Positions 32,061 through 39,992 of a DNA stretch of 64,000 bases are shown here, one piece after another. The notes beneath the pieces were generated by a model. That model did not search any database. It was not told where the DNA came from and was given only the letters and a program-made list of their open reading frames with translations. The stretch's first letter is position 1; every line of letters begins with the position of its first letter. The translations under genes and the position numbers were made by a program. Source of the stretch: Janthinobacterium sp. (GTDB lineage: Bacteria; Pseudomonadota; Gammaproteobacteria; Burkholderiales; Burkholderiaceae_D); the NCBI RefSeq assembly GCF_009923995.1, contig NZ_RFSK01000010.1, positions 1 through 64,000 on the forward strand, written 5' to 3'.

Positions 32061-32168
32061 ATGATGGCAGGCATGGCACAACTGAAGGAACTTGATGTGG
32101 ACGTGCCGCTCTTTGATACGACGGCCATCCATTGCGCGGCGGCGGTGGCGTTCGCCGTCGAAGATTAA
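32061..32168 (+). pseudogene. Remnant of an aspartate/glutamate racemase gene (C-terminal end)
   Basis: A 35-codon open stretch contains VPLFDTTAIHCAAAVAFA, which looks like the conserved C-terminus of Asp/Glu/hydantoin racemase-family enzymes (family pattern VPxxDTTxIHxxAAVxxA). No upstream part of the gene survives. A perfect hairpin (GCAGGGC arms, 32041-32060) abuts it, possibly the terminator of the preceding small gene. This is most likely a degraded remnant left after a deletion. Confidence 0.5.
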
Positions 32169-32217
32169 GCGCGGCACAGGAGCGGCCGCCTGAACAGGCT
32201 GCCGCTCGCCTGGAACA

Positions 32218-33438
32218 TCAGGCGGGCTGCGCGCCGCCCAGGTTGCGGCTGCGGTTTTCCACCAGCACGGAAATGCCGAGCACGACGATGCCGCCGCAGG
32301 CCAGCATGGCGCCCACCCAGCCCGTCGAGCGCAAGCCCATGCCCATGGCGATGGCGATGCCGCCGGCCCAGGCACCCAGGGCGTTGGCGATGTTGAAGGC
32401 GGAGTGGTTGAGGGCAGCGGCCACGGTTTGCGCGTCGCCGGCCACGTCCATCAGGCGCGTCTGCACGGCGGGAGCGACGGCGATGCCGGCGCCGATGGCG
32501 AACAGGTTGATGGCCGTCAGCCAGACATTGCTGCTCGTGTAAGTAAATGCAGCCAGGGCGGCCACGTTCCACAGCAGCACGCCGAAGATGGTCCACAGGC
32601 GCGAACGGTCGGCCAGCCAGCCGCCGATCAAGTTACCTACCGTCATGCCGATGCCGATGATGGCCAGCAGGATGGAAATGACGAGGGGCGACACTTTCGT
32701 GATTTCCAGCAAGGTTGGCGTAATGAAGGTGTAGACGGCGAACATGCCGCCGAAGCCGATGGCCACCATCAGCAGGGTCAGCCACACTTGCAGGCGGCGG
32801 AACACGCCCAGTTCGCGGCGCGGGCTGGAATCGCCGGCGGCCACCATGGGCACGAAGATGCGCACCATCAGCATGGTCAGCAAGCCCAGCGCGGCGACGA
32901 GCAGGAAGGCCGAGCGCCAGCCCAGGGTCTGGCCGATGTAGGTGGCCAGCGGCACGCCGAAGATATTCGCCACCGTCAAGCCCATCAGGACGCGGGCCAC
33001 GGCCTGGCCGCGCCGGTCCGGCTCGGCCAGGGCGGCCGCCACCAGGGCCGCCACGCCGAAGTAGGCGCCGTGCGGGATGCCGGCCACGAAGCGGGCCACC
33101 ACCAGCAAGCCATAGTTGGGGGCGATGGCGCTGAGCAAGTTGCCGCCCGCGAACATCAGCATCAGGCAGATCAGCATCAGGCGGCGCGGCATGCGCGCCA
33201 GGAAGATGGTGATCAGGGGCGCGCCGATGACCACGCCCAGCGCGTAGGCGCTGATCATGTGGCTCATCTGCGGCAAGGTCGTGCCCAGGTCGTCGGCGAC
33301 GACGGGCAGGATGCTCATGGAGGCGAATTCGCCCGTGCCGATGGCGAGGCCGCCGATGGCCAGGGCCAGGTCGGCGTATCCAGCGCCAAAAGGCGCGGTG
33401 ACGCGCGGAATCAGGGGTTCTACGGATGATGCGTGCAT
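32218..33438 (-). CDS. MFS transporter, AraJ/DHA1-type drug or sugar efflux family
   Basis: A 406-residue protein with 12 membrane helices. It has the DHA1-type motifs GEFASMSILP near 36, ISAYALGVVIGAP near 62 and the loop-2 basic motif LARMPRRLMLICLM near 80-93. This resembles the AraJ/PbuE/NepI efflux group, which exports arabinose-like sugars, purines or drugs. It has its own upstream region of about 320 bp and no coupled neighbour. Substrate cannot be read from sequence. Confidence 0.85.
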   Translation of the reverse strand: MHASSVEPLIPRVTAPFGAGYADLALAIGGLAIGTGEFASMSILPVVADDLGTTLPQMSHMISAYALGVVIGAPLITIFLARMPRRLMLICLMLMFAGGNLLSAIAPNYGLLVVARFVAGIPHGAYFGVAALVAAALAEPDRRGQAVARVLMGLTVANIFGVPLATYIGQTLGWRSAFLLVAALGLLTMLMVRIFVPMVAAGDSSPRRELGVFRRLQVWLTLLMVAIGFGGMFAVYTFITPTLLEITKVSPLVISILLAIIGIGMTVGNLIGGWLADRSRLWTIFGVLLWNVAALAAFTYTSSNVWLTAINLFAIGAGIAVAPAVQTRLMDVAGDAQTVAAALNHSAFNIANALGAWAGGIAIAMGMGLRSTGWVGAMLACGGIVVLGISVLVENRSRNLGGAQPA

Positions 33439-33757
33439 GTTCTTATTGGCTGGGTAAGGGTGAAACCGGGTGAAGTTGCGTGCTGTGGCTCAGCCGCAGG
33501 GGTGGCAAAGCGCCACCGGATGCGAAGTGAAGAAAGGCAAGGAGGTGACAGCCGCCCGGCATTTCGGGCTGGAAAAGCTGCCCACAGACAATATTGTAAA
33601 AGATTCGGGCAAGCTCTGCCGGGCGGCGGGCAAAATATGCTGCACTGCACACGACAGCGTCTGCTCTTGTTGTTAACGATAACACGGAATGTGCCGATTT
33701 CCGCCACAGGGCAAGCGAAGAAAACGCGGCTGTGGCGGAAATGGTCTTGCCGCTGTC
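33439..33757. other. Intergenic region upstream of the MFS gene
   Basis: No gene is supported here. The region should hold the MFS promoter, reading left. It contains a short dyad TGTTA-ACGA-TAACA at 33671-33684 and the long inverted repeat described separately. Short frames in it lack start signals. Confidence 0.5.
33697..33742. repeat. Perfect 13-bp inverted repeat downstream of the SRPBCC gene
   Basis: Arms ATTTCCGCCACAG and CTGTGGCGGAAAT at 33697-33709 and 33730-33742 enclose a 20-nt loop, 15 bp past the SRPBCC stop. There is no U tract on the minus strand. It could be a factor-independent transcript end stabiliser or an operator for the MFS gene beyond. Confidence 0.55.
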
Positions 33758-34174
33758 TTAAGGGGCCAGGGTTTGCTGCAGCGCTTCCAGTCCCGCCACG
33801 TAAATGCCGTGGAACAGTTCGGTGACTTCCTGCTCGCTCACGCCCACGGGCGTGAAGCGGCCCGACCACGTGACCCGGGCGCCGTCGCTGCCGGCGATCG
33901 CACTGACTTGCAAGGTCGACAAGTAATCGGTGGCGGGAAACGGCGCCTGCAGGATGGAATAGCTGTAGCTGCGGGCCGCGTTGTCGTACGCTTCCAGCTG
34001 CTCGACGATGACCTCGCCGGCCGGGTTGGCCAGGTGGCGGATGCGGCCCCCTGCGCTCAAGGTGCTGCTGGGAATATAGGGCAGCCAGTCGGGCAGGGCA
34101 TTGAAGCCGCCGATCAGTTGCCACACTTGCGCCGGCGTGGCGGCGATGTCGATGGAGGTGGTGGTGTGTGCCAT
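33758..34174 (-). CDS. SRPBCC (START-like) family protein
   Basis: A 138-residue protein of the polyketide cyclase/dehydrase SRPBCC fold. It has the usual N-terminal pattern IDIAATPAQVWQLIGGF leading to WLPYI, alternating strands, and a C-terminal helix GIYVAGLEALQQTL. Such proteins bind small hydrophobic ligands. The ATG at 34174 is chosen because AAGGA lies at proper spacing before it; the ATG at 34180 abuts that site. It is 28 bp after the aldo/keto reductase gene and probably cotranscribed with it under the divergent LysR regulator. Confidence 0.82.
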   Translation of the reverse strand: MAHTTTSIDIAATPAQVWQLIGGFNALPDWLPYIPSSTLSAGGRIRHLANPAGEVIVEQLEAYDNAARSYSYSILQAPFPATDYLSTLQVSAIAGSDGARVTWSGRFTPVGVSEQEVTELFHGIYVAGLEALQQTLAP

Positions 34175-34202
34175 GTGCATTCCTTGTCTGGTAGTCTATT
34201 AA

Positions 34203-35219
34203 TCAGTTGCTGCCGGCTGGCAGCGGGGCGGACGGCGAAACCAGCTGTTCGGCGCGCATCTCTTGCCAGAAGGCGGCTGGGATGACGGCGTGCAATGCCT
34301 GCTGGTCTTCGGCCAGGCGTTCCGGACGGCTGGCGCCAGGGATCACGGCGGCGACAGCGGGATTGGCCAGCGAGAATTGCAGGGCGGCCGCCTTGACGCT
34401 GACGCCGTGGCGCGCGGCGATGGCCTTGATGCGTTCCACTTTGGCAATAATCTCGGGCGAAGCTTTCTGGTACTCGAAATGCGTGCCGCCGGCCAGGATG
34501 CCCGAGCTGTAGGGACCGCCGACGACGATGTCGACATCTTGTGCCGCGGCGGCCGGCATCAGGCGCTGCAGGGCCCGTTCGTGGTCGAGCAGGGTGTAGC
34601 GGCCGGCCAGCAAAAAGGCGTCCGGCTGCGCTTCGGCCAGGTCCAGGGTCAGTTCCAGCGGTTCCACCTTGTTTACGCCCACGCCCCAGGCCTTGATGAC
34701 GCCTTCTTCGCGCAAGCGGGTCAGCACGCGGAAGGCGCCCGTGCGGGCAATCTCGAATTGCGCCAGCCAGTTGTCGCCATGAAAATCCTGGGCGATGTCG
34801 TGGACCCAGACGATGTCGAGGCGGTCCGTGTCGAGGCGCTTCAGGCTGTTGTCGATCGAGCGCAGGGTGGCGTCGGCCGAGTAATCATCGACGATCCTGT
34901 TCTTGCGGCCGAATTCGAACAAGCCCCCTTTTTCGCCTAGTGCGCGGGCGGCGGGGTCTTCCAGTTCGTCGAGGATGAGGCGCCCCACCTTGGTGCTGAG
35001 CACGTAATCGTCGCGGCGACGCTGTTTCAGGGCGGCGCCCAGACGCAGTTCGGCCAGGCCGGCGCCGTAGAACGGGGCCGTATCGAAATAGCGGATCCCC
35101 GAGTCCCACGCCGCGTCGACGGTGGCCAGCGCTTCTTCTTCGGGAATGTTGCGGAACATATTGCCCAGCGGCGCCGTGCCGAAACCCAGTTTGCCTGTCA
35201 GTAAGTGTTTGATCGTCAT
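34203..35219 (-). CDS. Aldo/keto reductase
   Basis: A 338-residue NADPH-dependent oxidoreductase of the AKR superfamily, close in appearance to D-threo-aldose/fucose or pyridoxal dehydrogenases. The barrel begins LLTGKLGFGTAPLGNMF. The catalytic Asp/Tyr appear in FDTAPFYGAG (about 45-54), Lys in LSTKVGR (about 78), His in DIVWVHDI (about 140), and the cofactor region GASRPERLAEDQ near 305-316. It is divergent from a LysR regulator with 102 bp between starts, suggesting control by that regulator. Physiological substrate is unknown. Confidence 0.88.
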   Translation of the reverse strand: MTIKHLLTGKLGFGTAPLGNMFRNIPEEEALATVDAAWDSGIRYFDTAPFYGAGLAELRLGAALKQRRRDDYVLSTKVGRLILDELEDPAARALGEKGGLFEFGRKNRIVDDYSADATLRSIDNSLKRLDTDRLDIVWVHDIAQDFHGDNWLAQFEIARTGAFRVLTRLREEGVIKAWGVGVNKVEPLELTLDLAEAQPDAFLLAGRYTLLDHERALQRLMPAAAAQDVDIVVGGPYSSGILAGGTHFEYQKASPEIIAKVERIKAIAARHGVSVKAAALQFSLANPAVAAVIPGASRPERLAEDQQALHAVIPAAFWQEMRAEQLVSPSAPLPAGSN

Positions 35220-35261
35220 GGTGTTTTCCTTCAATGAGTGAGTCAGTGGAGACAGAATAGC

Positions 35262-35282
35262 TGGACAAGTTAAGCCTGTCCA
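35262..35282. promoter_or_regulatory. LysR-type dyad between aldo/keto reductase and regulator genes
   Basis: Perfect 6-bp arms TGGACA and TGTCCA with a 9-bp centre lie in the 102-bp divergent intergenic region, about 40 bp from each start codon. The shape fits a LysR recognition box and suggests autoregulation plus control of the reductase/SRPBCC pair. Confidence 0.5.
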
Positions 35283-35321
35283 AGACATAATTGGCGCAAC
35301 TTGAGTCCTGAAAGGTCTGAC

Positions 35322-36224
35322 ATGCTGGACATGCGCCAATTGCAATACTTCATCGCCGTCGCCGAAGAAGAACACGTGGGACGGGCCGCCGAGCGCCTGC
35401 ATATTTCCCAGTCGCCGCTGAGCCGGCAGATCGCCCAGCTCGAAGACAAGCTGGGCCTGACCCTGTTCGAACGCAGCGCCCAGCGCATCCGCCTCACGCG
35501 CGACGGCCATACCTTCCTGGCCGAAGCGCGCGCCTTCATGACCCACGGCAACCGCCTGGAAGCGCTGGCCAGGCGCCTGGGGCGGGGCGACGAAGGGGGG
35601 CTGTGCATCGGTTACATCGAAAACGCCATGCATGCGGGCGTGCTGCCCGATGGCTTGCGCACCTTGCGCGCCACGCGGCCGCAGGTGCACGTGGCCCTGT
35701 ACAACCTGCATTCGGCGGAACAGATCGAAGGCTTGCGCCAGCGCAGCCTCGACATTGCCCTGCTGTGCGAACCGCCGCTGCCGAACGACCCCGACCTCGA
35801 CAGTGCGCAGGTGCTGAGCGACCCCATGCTGCTGGCCTTGCCGGAGACCCACCCGCTGGCGGCCAAGGCGGAACTGACGCCGGAGGACCTGGCGGGCCAG
35901 GAATGGATCGCCGTGCTGCACAAGGAAAGCGTGCTGAAGCACGATAACTTTATCGCCGCCTGCGCGCGCGCCGGTTTTACGCCCGATATCCGCCTGGAAG
36001 CGACGGAGCCGCTGACGGCGCTGGGCCTCGTGGCGGCCGGTCTCGGCATGGCCATGATCCAGCACAGCCTGCGCCAGCACGCACCGGCGGGCGTCGTCGT
36101 GCGCGCATTGCCGTGGTTCAGCTACCGTACGCCCCTGTGGCTGGCCTGGCACAAGGTGAATTTGCGCCCGCTGGTGGGAATTTTCCGCGCCACCCTGCTG
36201 GAGCAGGCGGGCGTGGCCCCTTAA
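35322..36224 (+). CDS. LysR-family transcriptional regulator
   Basis: A 300-residue regulator. The winged helix-turn-helix occupies residues about 1-62, with LQYFIAVAEEEHVGRAAERL and ISQSPLSRQIAQLE, followed by a linker helix and a two-lobed effector domain (about 90-295). The ATG at 35322 follows AAAGG; an upstream in-frame TTG at 35301 is less likely. It is divergently transcribed from the aldo/keto reductase and SRPBCC genes. Its TAA shares the TTAA with the convergent DUF6328 stop (4-bp overlap). Confidence 0.92.
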   Translation: MLDMRQLQYFIAVAEEEHVGRAAERLHISQSPLSRQIAQLEDKLGLTLFERSAQRIRLTRDGHTFLAEARAFMTHGNRLEALARRLGRGDEGGLCIGYIENAMHAGVLPDGLRTLRATRPQVHVALYNLHSAEQIEGLRQRSLDIALLCEPPLPNDPDLDSAQVLSDPMLLALPETHPLAAKAELTPEDLAGQEWIAVLHKESVLKHDNFIAACARAGFTPDIRLEATEPLTALGLVAAGLGMAMIQHSLRQHAPAGVVVRALPWFSYRTPLWLAWHKVNLRPLVGIFRATLLEQAGVAP

Positions 36225-36694
36225 ATCCGCTTGCCGTGTTTCAGGTGCAGGGGCAGCCACCACCACATGCAGGCGATGAGCACGCCCATCAGCGTGCAGG
36301 CGGCGATGCCGGCGACGTGGCCGAAGACTTCCGACATCACCAGGTTGGTGCCGAGGATGAAGGCCAGCGCCAGCGACAGGGCGCCCGCCATCATGATGCG
36401 GTCCGCCACGCGCTTGAAACGTTCGCGGTCTTGCAGGGGGCGCATCACGCGGTGCTGGATGGCAGGCGCGCTGAGCAGCACCAGGCTGGTCATGGACAGG
36501 AAGAACGTGGCGAGGAAGACGATCTTTTCCGCCTGCACGATCTTCGCGAAGCCGCCGTTGAAGGGCAGGATGATGAGGAAGGCCGTCAGCATCTGCGCGC
36601 CGGGCAGCAGGATGCGCAGTTCGCTGAGCAGGTCGGACAGGTCGCCTTCGTCGCCGGACTGGTCATCGTCTTCCCGTGGTTGAGCGTGCGGCAT
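36221..36694 (-). CDS. DUF6328-like membrane protein
   Basis: A 157-residue protein. A charged, acidic N-terminal tail (about 1-25) is followed by ELRILLPGAQMLTAFLIILPF and three to four membrane helices (about 33-52, 62-82, 105-125, 130-150). The ELRxxLPGxQxLxAFLLxxPF pattern is typical of DUF6328 proteins of unknown function. The ATG at 36694 has AAAGGA upstream; a TTG at 36718 would add eight residues. It ends overlapping the LysR stop in a convergent arrangement. Confidence 0.75.
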   Translation of the reverse strand: MPHAQPREDDDQSGDEGDLSDLLSELRILLPGAQMLTAFLIILPFNGGFAKIVQAEKIVFLATFFLSMTSLVLLSAPAIQHRVMRPLQDRERFKRVADRIMMAGALSLALAFILGTNLVMSEVFGHVAGIAACTLMGVLIACMWWWLPLHLKHGKRI

Positions 36695-36769
36695 GGCGGC
36701 GGTCCTTTTCGTGGTCAAGGTGTCCAGTCTACGCGGGGGCGCGGTGCCTGACTGTGGGCGGGCGCACCC

Positions 36770-37471
36770 TCAGAAGCATTGCGCGAAGCGGCGCGGCTGG
36801 CGCCGGGCGAAGTCGCGCAGGCGCCACAGCGGCGTCGAGACGATGGCGGTGGCGCTGTAGCTGGCGTCGTGGCCGCACTGGCCGCAGGTGTGGCGGCGGT
36901 GCGGCGCCAGCGCGAAGTCGCCCAGGTCCAGGTGCGGATGGCCGCAGCGGGCGCAGTCGCTGCAGCCCAGCGGCACGCCGGCCCGCAGGGCGGCCAGCCA
37001 CGCCTGCGCGGCCGGCGGCGTGATATTCAGTTGCACGACGTCGGGGGCAAACAGGCCGGGCAGGGCGCGGCAGTCGATGGCCAGCACCGGCACGTCGCGG
37101 GCCAGCAGGGCGCCGCCGTCATCGGCCCTGGCGCGCAGCTGCAGCAAGCCATCCGCGCCCGCGCGCAGGCAGATGTCGTGATGGCGCGCGGGATCGAACC
37201 GTTCCGGGTACAGCACATAGCCCATGGGGCTGGCGTGCAGGCGGCAGCGCAGCTGGCCGGACGCCTGCCGGGCGGCCACGTCGGCCTGCGTGCCCCAGTA
37301 GCACTGGTGCGTGCGGCACCAGTGGCGGGCCGCGCCGTTGCGGAACTTGCCGGCGGGATGCACATCGCACGCGACGATGGCGTCCATGCCCGCGCCCGCG
37401 CGAAAGTGGCCCGTGATGTGCTCCGTGGTCGCGGCAAGGTGGCCCGTGCTTGCCTGCAGGGGCCAGCACAT
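36770..37471 (-). CDS. Hypothetical protein with C-terminal zinc-ribbon-like cysteines
   Basis: About 233 residues from the ATG at 37471. The C-terminal third holds paired cysteines CSDCARCGHPH and HTCGQCGHD, suggesting a structural zinc site; another Cys/His cluster HWCRTHQCYWG lies near residue 55. No family is recognised. The frame stays open to a TTG at 37558, but a terminator for the neighbouring small gene occupies that spot, so the internal ATG is preferred. No strong ribosome-binding site is visible, so the start is uncertain. It may use its own promoter. Confidence 0.5.
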   Translation of the reverse strand: MCWPLQASTGHLAATTEHITGHFRAGAGMDAIVACDVHPAGKFRNGAARHWCRTHQCYWGTQADVAARQASGQLRCRLHASPMGYVLYPERFDPARHHDICLRAGADGLLQLRARADDGGALLARDVPVLAIDCRALPGLFAPDVVQLNITPPAAQAWLAALRAGVPLGCSDCARCGHPHLDLGDFALAPHRRHTCGQCGHDASYSATAIVSTPLWRLRDFARRQPRRFAQCF

Positions 37472-37565
37472 GCCGGGCAGGGTCAGCGGCGCGGCCAGGC
37501 CAGCCTCCGCGCGGCTACCGCCTTGCCAGCCGTCATCGGCCCAAAGCACTTGGCGCAAAGAACAA

Positions 37566-37585
37566 GCCCGCCGTCACGGGCGGGC
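37566..37585 (-). terminator. Intrinsic terminator after the helix-hairpin-helix-like gene
   Basis: Arms GCCCGCC and GGCGGGC with a 6-nt loop are followed on the minus strand by TTGTTCTTT. It lies 36 bp beyond the stop of the 70-residue gene and matches a rho-independent terminator. Confidence 0.6.
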
Positions 37586-37620
37586 CTGGCAGTGTCCTGC
37601 ATGCGGGGCATGGCAGCGAC

Positions 37621-37833
37621 TTATTCTTCCGTATCGGCCAGGGTGACGATGGCGCGCGCCCATTTCGCGTACTTCAGGTTGGCCAGGTCACGCACGGTCT
37701 TGACGTTGAATGCCTGCTTGAGCAGCTCGGCGTCCTTCTCGCTCACGCCTTGCAGCGCATCGACGGGGGCATCGGCGATTTCCTTGAACGTCTTTTTTTC
37801 GTAGGCCTTGTCTACCGCTTTATTGATGTTCAT
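37621..37833 (-). CDS. Small conserved protein with helix-hairpin-helix-like domain
   Basis: A 70-residue acidic/basic balanced protein. The central segment reads like a helix-hairpin-helix: DAPVDALQGVSEKDAELLKQAFNVKTVRDLANLKYAKWARAI region (residues about 20-62), with the G-V-S turn and VKTVRDL. Similar small proteins occur in proteobacteria and cyanobacteria without known function. A GAGGAG site lies upstream of the ATG at 37833. It is monocistronic with its own terminator. Confidence 0.7.
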   Translation of the reverse strand: MNINKAVDKAYEKKTFKEIADAPVDALQGVSEKDAELLKQAFNVKTVRDLANLKYAKWARAIVTLADTEE

Positions 37834-38006
37834 ATCTTGATACTCCTCAGTAAGTGGGAAAATTTATTCTACACGGTTTTGTTTTTGCTCAATTTACGCT
37901 TGCATGTTGTGCCGAAGTAAATATGATGGAGGTGGGCGCAGCTGCAGCCGAGCCCGTATTTCCATGGCCTGTTAAATTGCAATCATGGCATTTTTATTAT
38001 TCATAG

Positions 38007-38012
38007 TATAAT
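38007..38012 (+). promoter_or_regulatory. Perfect -10 element upstream of the YidB gene
   Basis: TATAAT stands 85 bp before the yidB-like start codon in a locally AT-rich stretch. No good -35 hexamer is seen at 16-18 bp, so only the -10 is proposed. The leader after it contains a dyad-like AGATGACACTCCGACCTT region that I could not interpret. Confidence 0.35.
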
Positions 38013-38096
38013 TGTTGCGCATGTCGGAGATGACACTCCGACCTTACCGGACGCCGCAGTGACGCGGCCCTAATCGATAGCGTTCAGGAGATTACG

Positions 38097-38516
38097 ATGA
38101 GTTTGCTAGACCAACTTGCAGGACAGGCGATGAGCGCTTTGGGCAACAAGGGTGCCGATGGGGAAGCCCAGTCGGGGCTGATGGCCAGCGTGATGGAGCT
38201 GGTCAACCAGCATGGCGGCTTGCCCGGCCTGCTGCAAAAATTCCAGGAAAGCGGCCTGGGCGACCAGGTGGCCAGCTGGATCGGCACCGGCGCCAATGCG
38301 CCCGTGTCCGGCGAACAGATCAAGGATGCCCTGGGCACCGACACCATCACCCAGATCGCCGAAAAGGCGGGCGTCGCGCCGGACGCCGCATCGGGCGGCC
38401 TGGCGGCCCTGTTGCCGCAGCTGATCGACAAGCTGACGCCGAACGGTCAGGTGCCGGAAGGCAATGACCTCGTCAGCCAGGGCTTGAATATGCTCAAGGG
38501 TAAGTTTTTCGGTTGA
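38097..38516 (+). CDS. YidB/DUF937 family protein
   Basis: A 139-residue small protein. It starts MSLLDQLAGQAMSALG and carries the family patterns LVNQHGGLPGLLQKFQESGLGDQVASWIGTG region (about 36-66), PVSGEQIKDALG and a C-terminal LLPQLIDKLTPNGQVPEGN. DUF937/YidB proteins are common in proteobacteria and have no firmly assigned function. The ATG follows AGGAG at correct spacing. An intrinsic terminator follows the stop. Confidence 0.88.
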   Translation: MSLLDQLAGQAMSALGNKGADGEAQSGLMASVMELVNQHGGLPGLLQKFQESGLGDQVASWIGTGANAPVSGEQIKDALGTDTITQIAEKAGVAPDAASGGLAALLPQLIDKLTPNGQVPEGNDLVSQGLNMLKGKFFG

Positions 38517-38540
38517 TACAAGCGATGCCCTGACAAAAAA

Positions 38541-38565
38541 CCTCGCAGCGATGCGAGGTTTTTTT
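38541..38565 (+). terminator. Intrinsic terminator after the YidB gene
   Basis: CCTCGC and GCGAGG arms with a 6-nt loop are followed by seven T residues and preceded by six A residues, so it can also act on the opposite strand. It sits 24 bp after the stop, between convergent genes. Confidence 0.85.
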
Positions 38566-38693
38566 ATGTGCAAGGTTTCCGGGTGCTCAGTGTGGACGTC
38601 TGAACAACGCCTGTGGCCAGGCGCCGCCCCGACGACAGTACGCGAGCATGGCGAAGGACAAGAGTGCTCCCGGCAACAACGCCACGGGCGTTT

Positions 38694-39791
38694 TCAGGCG
38701 GCGGCCATCATGCCGAAACGTTGTGGCTCGGCAGTCAGCCGCGCCGTGCTGCCCTCGACCAGATACGAGCAATACCGTCTCCGCTCGGCGCTGCCGCCGC
38801 GCCGGTCCATCAATTCTCCCAGCATGGCGACGGCATCGGCGGCCATTTTTTGCACGGGCTGGCGCAGGGTGGTGATGTCGTAGCTGAGCCAGCCGGACGC
38901 TTCCAGCGCGTCGAAGCCGGCCACGGACATCTGCAGCGGCACCTGGATGCCCATCTGGTGGCGCGCCGTGTCCAGGCAGCCGATGGCCATGATGTCGTTG
39001 CCGCAGATGACGGCGTCGGGCACGCGGCCCAGGCGGTCGATGACCTTGCGCAAGCCCAGTCCGCCGCTGGCGTAATCATAGTTGCCGCTGACGACGATGG
39101 GCGCGGGCAAGCCCAGGACCAGCAGGCGGTCCAGCACGCCAGCCTTGCGTTCCTGCGCCACGGCCGAATCGCCGGGGCCGTCGATGATGGCGAACTGGCG
39201 GTGGCCCGCCTCGGCCAGGCGCGACACGAGCAGGCGCGCCGCTTCCGCCTGGTCGCACAGCACGGCGTGCACGGCGTGCTCGCGGGGGCTGCGGTTGAAC
39301 AGCACCAGCGGTACCGCGCGCTTGCCGAACTCGGCCATCTGCTCGTCGGACAGGGCGGCGGCGACGATGGCGCCATCGACCTGGTATTGCCACACATCGC
39401 TGAGCACCCTGCCGATATCGGCTTCGCGCTCCAGGGTGAACAGCAGCAAACGCTTGCCCAGGCGGGCGATTTGCTGGCTCAGGTCGGACAGCACTTGCGG
39501 GTAGTACAGATTGGCCAGATTGGAAATGATGACGGCCACCAGGTTCGAGCGGCGCGTGATGAGGCTGCGCGCGGCCGCGTTGGGGATGTAATCGAGGGTG
39601 ATGGCCGCCTGCATGACCTTGGCGTGCGTCGCTTGCGAGATGCTGGCGCCCGGCTTGAAGCAGCGCGACACGGCCGATTGCGAGACGCCGGCCAGCAGGG
39701 CCACGTCATACGAGGTGACGCGGCGGGCGGCGCCGGGCAGGATGCAGGGGGTGGTGCTGGAGTTCCGGACGGCAGTATTCTTTTTTCGCAT
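38694..39791 (-). CDS. LacI-family transcriptional regulator
   Basis: A 365-residue repressor-type regulator. Residues about 25-75 form the LacI DNA-binding domain (TSYDVALLAGVSQSAVSRCF with hinge NAAARSL). Residues about 85-350 form the periplasmic-binding-like effector domain (AVIISNLANLYYP, VPLVLFNR, CGNDIMAIG). The ATG at 39791 is chosen because the domain begins soon after it; a longer frame to 39914 lacks conserved sequence. A 25-residue basic tail precedes the HTH, slightly longer than usual. No sugar-catabolic genes are adjacent, so the ligand is unknown. Confidence 0.88.
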   Translation of the reverse strand: MRKKNTAVRNSSTTPCILPGAARRVTSYDVALLAGVSQSAVSRCFKPGASISQATHAKVMQAAITLDYIPNAAARSLITRRSNLVAVIISNLANLYYPQVLSDLSQQIARLGKRLLLFTLEREADIGRVLSDVWQYQVDGAIVAAALSDEQMAEFGKRAVPLVLFNRSPREHAVHAVLCDQAEAARLLVSRLAEAGHRQFAIIDGPGDSAVAQERKAGVLDRLLVLGLPAPIVVSGNYDYASGGLGLRKVIDRLGRVPDAVICGNDIMAIGCLDTARHQMGIQVPLQMSVAGFDALEASGWLSYDITTLRQPVQKMAADAVAMLGELMDRRGGSAERRRYCSYLVEGSTARLTAEPQRFGMMAAA

Positions 39792-39992
39792 ATTGGTCTG
39801 GCAAGCAACCTGTCTCAAAGTATTCCTGCAGGCCCGGCCGCTTGTGGCGGCCCGGGCGGGAAGAATGAGCATAGCGAAAATATTTCTACGTGGCAAGAGT
39901 GCATGCTTGTTCACGTTTATTATTTTTGTTGCAAAAGAATAGGATGCGCTGGCAGGCGGCGTGCGGGTCCGTCGCGGCGGGCCGCGCGCGCC

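Noticed and set aside
37472-37558. N-terminal extension of the zinc-ribbon-like protein to a TTG start
   Set aside because: The region just beyond it contains an intrinsic terminator of the neighbouring gene and no ribosome-binding site.
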